From positions 1-64,000 of the forward strand of contig JBGARN010000001.1 in NCBI GenBank assembly GCA_044230205.1: a DNA stretch of 64,000 bases, written 5' to 3'. The position numbers and the translations under genes were made by a program. The stretch comes from JAEUTH01 sp044230205. GTDB lineage: Bacteria > Bacteroidota > Bacteroidia > AKYH767-A > OLB10. Within the stretch, counting starts at the first letter, position 1, and every line of letters begins with the position of its first letter. Below are positions 59,900-64,000 of this stretch, piece after piece. A model generated the notes under the pieces. The model had not been told where the DNA came from and ran no database searches. It saw only the letters and a list, made by a program, of their open reading frames with translations.

Positions 59900-61531
59900 T
59901 TATTTCGTTACCACCATCAATTTAGTATCAACACTTACACCGGCAATTTCAAGTGTATAAGTGTAGGTGCCTTGTGCCAATTCATTTGCATTAATAGTTA
60001 CCTGTCCTTTACGTGAATGTGTTATTGAAAGTTGTTTAACCAAATTACTTTTCAAATCGCGAATAACAATTTTCGCATCAACATCACTTCCCGACAACTG
60101 ATAACGAATAACAGTAGACTGATTAAAAGGATTAGGTTGATTTTGGAATAACTGTGAATTGCTGATTTGTGACTCTCCGCTGATTTCGGTTAGCTGTTTA
60201 CTTTCGGTTTGATTTTTGGAATTTTCTAATGCTGCAATGCGAGCCTCTAATTTTTCATTTTTTAATTGAAGTTCTTTGTTCATGGCATCTAACTCCTGTA
60301 CAGCTTTTACTAATGGTACAGTAAATTCAGCATAACGTAATCCATAAAGGCTTTCATTATTCTGAGGCTTATCTACACCGCTGAAATCGTAACCTAACTC
60401 CTGTGCAGCATGCTCAACATCCTGGGCAACAAATCCTGAATAAAGAATTTGCTCTTTGGTTATTATTCCTTGTTCTGTTTTTGCTTTTGCTTCAGCACTT
60501 TTTAAATAATCGTTCCGATCCTCATGCAAAAATGTTCTTAATCCTCTCACATCAAGGTGATAGGTTACAGGTTTTAGTTTGTTAATGAATGCTAATCCGG
60601 GAACATTTTCTTTAATTTCTTTTTTATAACGACCATCACTCACGTTGGTAAAGTTAGCAAAGCCGCCAATGGAGCCTACCGATGAATTGCCAATTCTAAC
60701 CTGTGCGTTGCCTGTAGTGCGTGATGCGCTTCCAATAGCAGTGGCATTAATATATGTTGTTGTTCCTGTCTGATCAGCATCATAACCAAAGAATGAACAT
60801 TCAGAACTGAAGGTAATTCCTGACCCAGCCCAATTGCCACATGCTGTGTTATAATCGGCTTTAACTGAATAGAGAGCATTTTCCCCAACAGCCACATTAT
60901 AGTGATTATAGTTATTTGAAAAAAGTGCATTGTAACCCACAGCAACATTATCGTTGCCTGCAATAACATTATAAAGGCTAAAAGCACCTACTGAAGTGTT
61001 TTTTGTTCCGGTTGTACTCAATTTTTGCGACTTTGATCCAATGGCAGTGTTAAACCATGCCTGGTTACCAATCGAACCTGTGCCCAGGTTATATAGAGCT
61101 GAATCGCCAATGGCAATGTTTTCAATCCTGTCTGTATTTAGTTTTAAAGCCCCTGCTCCAAGTGCAATATTAGCGCTGCCGGTAGTGATGTTGTTGCCTG
61201 CTGCAGAACCGATAAAGATGTTTTTACTAAGACCACGAACATTATTAACTGATGTCCAGGATGATCCGTTGTAATAATACAATCCCTTATTGTTATCGGT
61301 TTGAAAAATCAATAACCCGTTAACAGGACTGCCAATAGCATCACGCTGGCTTTTGGTCATACGCGGTAACAGTACACCTTTGGTTGTTGATTTAATTTCA
61401 AGTATGGAAGAATTGGTAGGAGAAGCTGTTCCAATACCTACTGCGCCACTTGCAGGAAATGTATTCTGGGCATTTGCAATGCCCGATGTTATTAAACAAA
61501 AGGCCGTAATTAATTTGAATTTGTTGTACAT
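59900..61531 (-). CDS. T9SS protein with YadA-head-like repeats and peptidase S74 domain
   Basis: A 543-residue surface protein: signal peptide (to NAQ), a short beta region (GIGTASPTNSSILEIKSTTKGVLLPRM, typical of Bacteroidota tail-fibre-like proteins), about eight degenerate NxAxGxxAL repeats (residues about 105-275), a peptidase-S74 intramolecular chaperone domain (SDGRYKKEI, LKPVTYHL, SGFVAQDVEHAAQELG, LRYAEFTVPLVKAVQEL), a coiled coil and a T9SS type A domain (NQPNPFNQSTVIRYQL to LMVVTK). S74 domains trimerise and self-cleave before the Ser of SDxRxK in phage fibres. Second member of a three-gene tandem family. Confidence 0.88.
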   Translation of the reverse strand: MYNKFKLITAFCLITSGIANAQNTFPASGAVGIGTASPTNSSILEIKSTTKGVLLPRMTKSQRDAIGSPVNGLLIFQTDNNKGLYYYNGSSWTSVNNVRGLSKNIFIGSAAGNNITTGSANIALGAGALKLNTDRIENIAIGDSALYNLGTGSIGNQAWFNTAIGSKSQKLSTTGTKNTSVGAFSLYNVIAGNDNVAVGYNALFSNNYNHYNVAVGENALYSVKADYNTACGNWAGSGITFSSECSFFGYDADQTGTTTYINATAIGSASRTTGNAQVRIGNSSVGSIGGFANFTNVSDGRYKKEIKENVPGLAFINKLKPVTYHLDVRGLRTFLHEDRNDYLKSAEAKAKTEQGIITKEQILYSGFVAQDVEHAAQELGYDFSGVDKPQNNESLYGLRYAEFTVPLVKAVQELDAMNKELQLKNEKLEARIAALENSKNQTESKQLTEISGESQISNSQLFQNQPNPFNQSTVIRYQLSGSDVDAKIVIRDLKSNLVKQLSITHSRKGQVTINANELAQGTYTYTLEIAGVSVDTKLMVVTK

Positions 61532-61732
61532 GATTTAAATAGTTTTAAGTGTTAATGATTGTTTTGAATAATGAATTGATTATATTAATGTTTAGAATAA
61601 TTACTTGAAAGTGCAGAGGTCTTGAATGATTAAAATTGAATTGGTTAAATCAGTATCAGTAAAGAACCCCGGTAATGGGCTTAAAATGGTTTGTTAATCA
61701 AAATATAAATATAAGCCAACCTTTGATAAATC

Positions 61733-61766
61733 CAAAAAAGCCGGTGAAATTTATTTCCACCAGCTT
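61733..61766 (-). terminator. Intrinsic terminator after the 61795-63558 gene
   Basis: On the minus strand AAGCTGGTGGAAAT pairs with ATTTCACCGGCTT with two mismatches, followed by a TTTTTT run. It starts 28 bases after the stop. Confidence 0.75.
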
Positions 61767-61794
61767 ATTCTTTCAGCGTTTTATAGTAATAGGC

Positions 61795-63558
61795 TTATTT
61801 AACCAGCACCATTAACTTAGTATCAACACTTATTCCATTAACCTCCAATGTATAGGTATAAGTTCCCTGAACAAGTTCGTTAGCATTAATAGTAACCTGG
61901 CCATTGCCGCTTTGTGCAATATTCATTTGTTTAACCCAATTGCCGTTCAAATCGCGGATGATGATTTTTGCATTTGAGTCATCACTCTTCAGCTGATAGT
62001 TGATGATAGTCTGCTTGTTGAACGGATTTGGCTGATTCTGCTCCAATTTATTTTCGAAGCATTGTGTTGAATTCAATTTCCTTAATTGTTCATCAGATAA
62101 AACTTCTTTGATAGCAGCTATTTCACGTTCTAATTTTTGATTTTTGATTTTTAATTCTTCATTCAATTGTTGTATGGCTTTAATCAATGGCACAGTTAAA
62201 TCCCCATAACGAATTCCCCAATACTCACCATTCTTATCCACACCACTGTATTCAATTCCAAGTTTTTTTGCTGCTTCATCTACCTCTTGTGCAATCAATC
62301 CGGTGTAAAGAATATCGTGTTGTCCTTCTTCATTGTAGTTGTATGTAACTGGATGCAGATTCAAAATAAAATCTAAACCCAATTTGCTTTCACTAATATT
62401 TACTTTCAAACGCAAATCAGAAAGTGTGGTCCAGCCAACTTGTCCTCCGATAGAAGTGACTGCTGTATTGCCTATTCTTACTTTATTACTTCCGCTTACT
62501 TTAGCTCCATAACCTAAAGCAGTTGCATTGGTATAATTACTTGCAGTTGCATCTGCATTAGCACCTACAAAGGTGCATTTGTTATAAATGGATTTAAGGG
62601 CACCTGCATTATATCCTATTGCGACATTATTACTTCCTGTTGTGTTATTGTATAATGCGCTGCGCCCCTGAGCAACATTTAAAAATCCTGTAGTGTTTGA
62701 ACGCAACGCAGAATCACCCATTGCTGTATTGCCATATCCTGATTGGTTAGATATTAGAGTGTAAAAACCAAAAGCAGAATTACCCGAACCGGAAGTATTA
62801 TTCCCTATTGAGTAATAACCAAACGCACAATTTTGATTTCCTTTTTTATTAAGACGTAAAGCATTGACTCCAACTGCACAATTTTGATTTCCGCTGTCAT
62901 TCTCAGCCAATGAATGAGATCCGAATGCGCAATTGGATTCTCCAATTATGTTTCCACTTAACGAATAATGCCCGAAGGCACAATTAAACCAACCTGTTGT
63001 ATTATAATAAAGTGCATTTAGTCCAAAGGCAGAATTATATGACCCATCAATATTAGTTGTCAGCGTGCCAGCACCAAAAGCAGTATTAGAATTTCCTATT
63101 GTATTATTAGATAATGAGCGGTGACCAAAAGCAGAGTTATAATTCGAAGTGGTGTTACTTTTAAGTGCATAATAACCAACAGCTGTATTTCCGTAGGTTG
63201 TTGATGCAGTGTTTAGAGTTTGATATCCTACAGCAACATTTTGAGACCCGGTTGAATTGGATGCTAATGCATAATTACCAAACGCAACATTTTTAGTACC
63301 TGTTGTATTTCCCGAAAGGGCAAAATAACCTAAAGCTGAATTATCGCTGCCACTGGTATTAGCATACAAAGCGGCATAACCAAATGCAGAATTAAATAAT
63401 CCTGAGTTGCTTGAATGAAGTGCATTCACTCCAACACCTGTTACACCCGAACCAGTATTTCCTGTTCCTGCGCCTGTTCCTGCAAAATAGTTTTGTGCAG
63501 AGGTATTTCCTATGGTCCATACTGTGAACAGTATTAGTGAAATGAGATTTTTTTTCAT
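61795..63558 (-). CDS. T9SS protein with 17 tandem YadA-head-like repeats and peptidase S74 domain
   Basis: A 587-residue surface protein. After the signal peptide (to SAQ) residues about 38-330 are seventeen near-17-residue repeats of NxAxGxxALxxNTTGxx, the same residue pattern as the left-handed beta-roll heads of trimeric autotransporter adhesins. Then come a capping region (GAKVSGSNKVRIGN), the S74 chaperone (SDLRLKVNI, LHPVTYNYN, YTGLIAQEVDEAAKKLG, IRYGDLTVPLIKAIQQL), a coiled coil and a T9SS type A domain ending DTKLMVLVK. Predicted trimeric fibre on the cell surface. Its C-terminal third is closely related to the 59900 gene. Confidence 0.9.
   Translation of the reverse strand: MKKNLISLILFTVWTIGNTSAQNYFAGTGAGTGNTGSGVTGVGVNALHSSNSGLFNSAFGYAALYANTSGSDNSALGYFALSGNTTGTKNVAFGNYALASNSTGSQNVAVGYQTLNTASTTYGNTAVGYYALKSNTTSNYNSAFGHRSLSNNTIGNSNTAFGAGTLTTNIDGSYNSAFGLNALYYNTTGWFNCAFGHYSLSGNIIGESNCAFGSHSLAENDSGNQNCAVGVNALRLNKKGNQNCAFGYYSIGNNTSGSGNSAFGFYTLISNQSGYGNTAMGDSALRSNTTGFLNVAQGRSALYNNTTGSNNVAIGYNAGALKSIYNKCTFVGANADATASNYTNATALGYGAKVSGSNKVRIGNTAVTSIGGQVGWTTLSDLRLKVNISESKLGLDFILNLHPVTYNYNEEGQHDILYTGLIAQEVDEAAKKLGIEYSGVDKNGEYWGIRYGDLTVPLIKAIQQLNEELKIKNQKLEREIAAIKEVLSDEQLRKLNSTQCFENKLEQNQPNPFNKQTIINYQLKSDDSNAKIIIRDLNGNWVKQMNIAQSGNGQVTINANELVQGTYTYTLEVNGISVDTKLMVLVK
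62560..63450 (-). repeat. 51-bp (17-codon) tandem repeats of the beta-roll head
   Basis: Seventeen units, most of them exactly 17 codons long. Examples are NSAFGYAAL, NSALGYFAL, NVAFGNYAL, NTAVGYYAL, NCAFGHYSL, NCAFGSHSL and NVAQGRSAL. Four consecutive units (residues about 193-243) carry Cys instead of Ser/Thr (NCAFG, NCAVG), an unusual feature for an exported fibre. Confidence 0.85.
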
Positions 63559-63579
63559 TGCAATTTGAGTTTATAAGTT

Positions 63580-64000
63580 TTATTGAACAATTAATTTTTC
63601 GGTTTTGATTATTTCACTCTGGTTAAACATTTGCACCAAATAAGTGCCTTTGCTAAAAGTTAATGTATTGATTTCAAACGATGATGAAACAGTTTCTGAA
63701 TTATAAGTACGAATAATTTTTCCTGATGCATCTATAATTTTTACAACTAACTTTTGCATTTTATCATTTGATGAAATGGAAATAGTTGCAACATCATTTG
63801 CCGGATTGGGAACGATTGAAAGTTGTGGTGAAATTCCATCATGATTTATTTTTGATGATGTGTTGCAAAGCATGTAAACACATTCCTTCAAATCGTTAAT
63901 TTCATTTTTTAATTCAGCGATTTCACTTTGTTGCTGTTCAATTAATAAATGTTGTTCCTGCATTCCTTTAATTAAAGGCACAGTTAACTCTGCATATCGT
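63580..64000 (-). CDS. Third T9SS/S74-type protein (3' part, runs off right edge)
   Basis: The last 140 codons of a paralogue of the two genes downstream. It enters the window with RYAELTVPLIKGMQ, equivalent to the end of the S74 domain in both relatives, then has a coiled coil (IEQQQSEIAELKNEINDLKE), a short Cys-containing linker (CVYMLC) and a T9SS sorting domain (IVPNPANDVATISI to EKLIVQ). An internal Met (63981) is not the real start. 21 bases separate its stop from the next gene start, so the two are probably co-transcribed. Confidence 0.85.
   Translation of the reverse strand, partial: RYAELTVPLIKGMQEQHLLIEQQQSEIAELKNEINDLKECVYMLCNTSSKINHDGISPQLSIVPNPANDVATISISSNDKMQKLVVKIIDASGKIIRTYNSETVSSSFEINTLTFSKGTYLVQMFNQSEIIKTEKLIVQ

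Noticed and set aside
62560..63450. CRISPR-like array
   Set aside because: The regular 51-bp periodicity is in-frame coding sequence with diverged units, not identical repeats with unique spacers.
59900..64000. Prophage tail-fibre region
   Set aside because: S74 domains occur in phage fibres, but each protein has a signal peptide and a T9SS sorting domain and there are no phage structural, lysis or integrase genes nearby.

Overview
This window comes from a Bacteroidota chromosome, probably a Chitinophagales- or Cytophagales-like lineage. The evidence is the AT-rich coding sequence, genes without clear Shine-Dalgarno sites, recurrent TAnnTTYG -7-like boxes, type IX secretion (T9SS) C-terminal sorting domains on several secreted proteins, a RemB-like gliding/surface barrel, and Bacteroidota-typical families (DUF3098, DUF4292, HU-CCDC81/SPOR, a 633-residue PurF-like protein). 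No rRNA, intact tRNA, CRISPR array, insertion sequence or prophage was seen. About 55 protein genes are supported.

Layout. 1-439: 5' part of a secreted CotH-kinase protein. 661-3153: a P-type cation ATPase. 3325-10736: a minus-strand run of mostly small membrane proteins (two preceded by the same ACTTTG-N5-CAAAGT palindrome), a winged-helix regulator, a DUF4173 membrane protein fused to leucine-rich repeats, a DUF1361 protein and an undecaprenol/diacylglycerol kinase. 10879-18439: an Ig-like lipoprotein, free-methionine-sulfoxide reductase, lipB, a serine hydrolase, a DEDDy exonuclease and a T9SS cupredoxin with four tandem FNGW modules. 18581-23036: DUF3108, scpB and leuS. 23145-31715: a PepSY-like protein, then the ftsX-DUF3098-uppP and truB-queA blocks, split by an opposite-strand block holding a GNAT enzyme, a reductase gene remnant, a TonB-dependent receptor broken by one TAG codon, and a small protein. 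31868-43784: ispD, two thioredoxin-fold proteins, a HU/SPOR protein, flippase, dut, sugar nucleotidyltransferase, TPR protein, DUF4292, an EnvC-like activator and cysteine desulfurase. 43826-51885: RemB-like barrel, undecaprenyl-phosphate glycosyltransferase, and a full-length aldehyde dehydrogenase plus a C-terminally missing paralogue, separated by a large T9SS Ig/CBM96-like protein. 51890-58668 (minus): TMTC-like GT-C/TPR protein, anti-sigma and ECF sigma factors, DinB protein, ybeY, purF-like. 58857-64000 (minus): an atypical DUF1223 protein and three tandem T9SS proteins with peptidase-S74 chaperone domains and YadA-head-like repeats.

How the genes fit together. Much of the window serves the cell envelope: lipid-carrier recycling (UppP, DgkA-like kinase), glycan initiation, activation and flipping (WecA/MraY-type transferase, nucleotidyltransferase, flippase), division and peptidoglycan remodelling (FtsX, EnvC-like, HU/SPOR), and surface display through T9SS. 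The parts most worth a second look are the palindrome-marked membrane-protein cluster, the decayed block between uppP and truB, the ALDH/pseudo-ALDH pair, the DUF1223 protein lacking its CxxC, and the trimeric-fibre-like S74 array.
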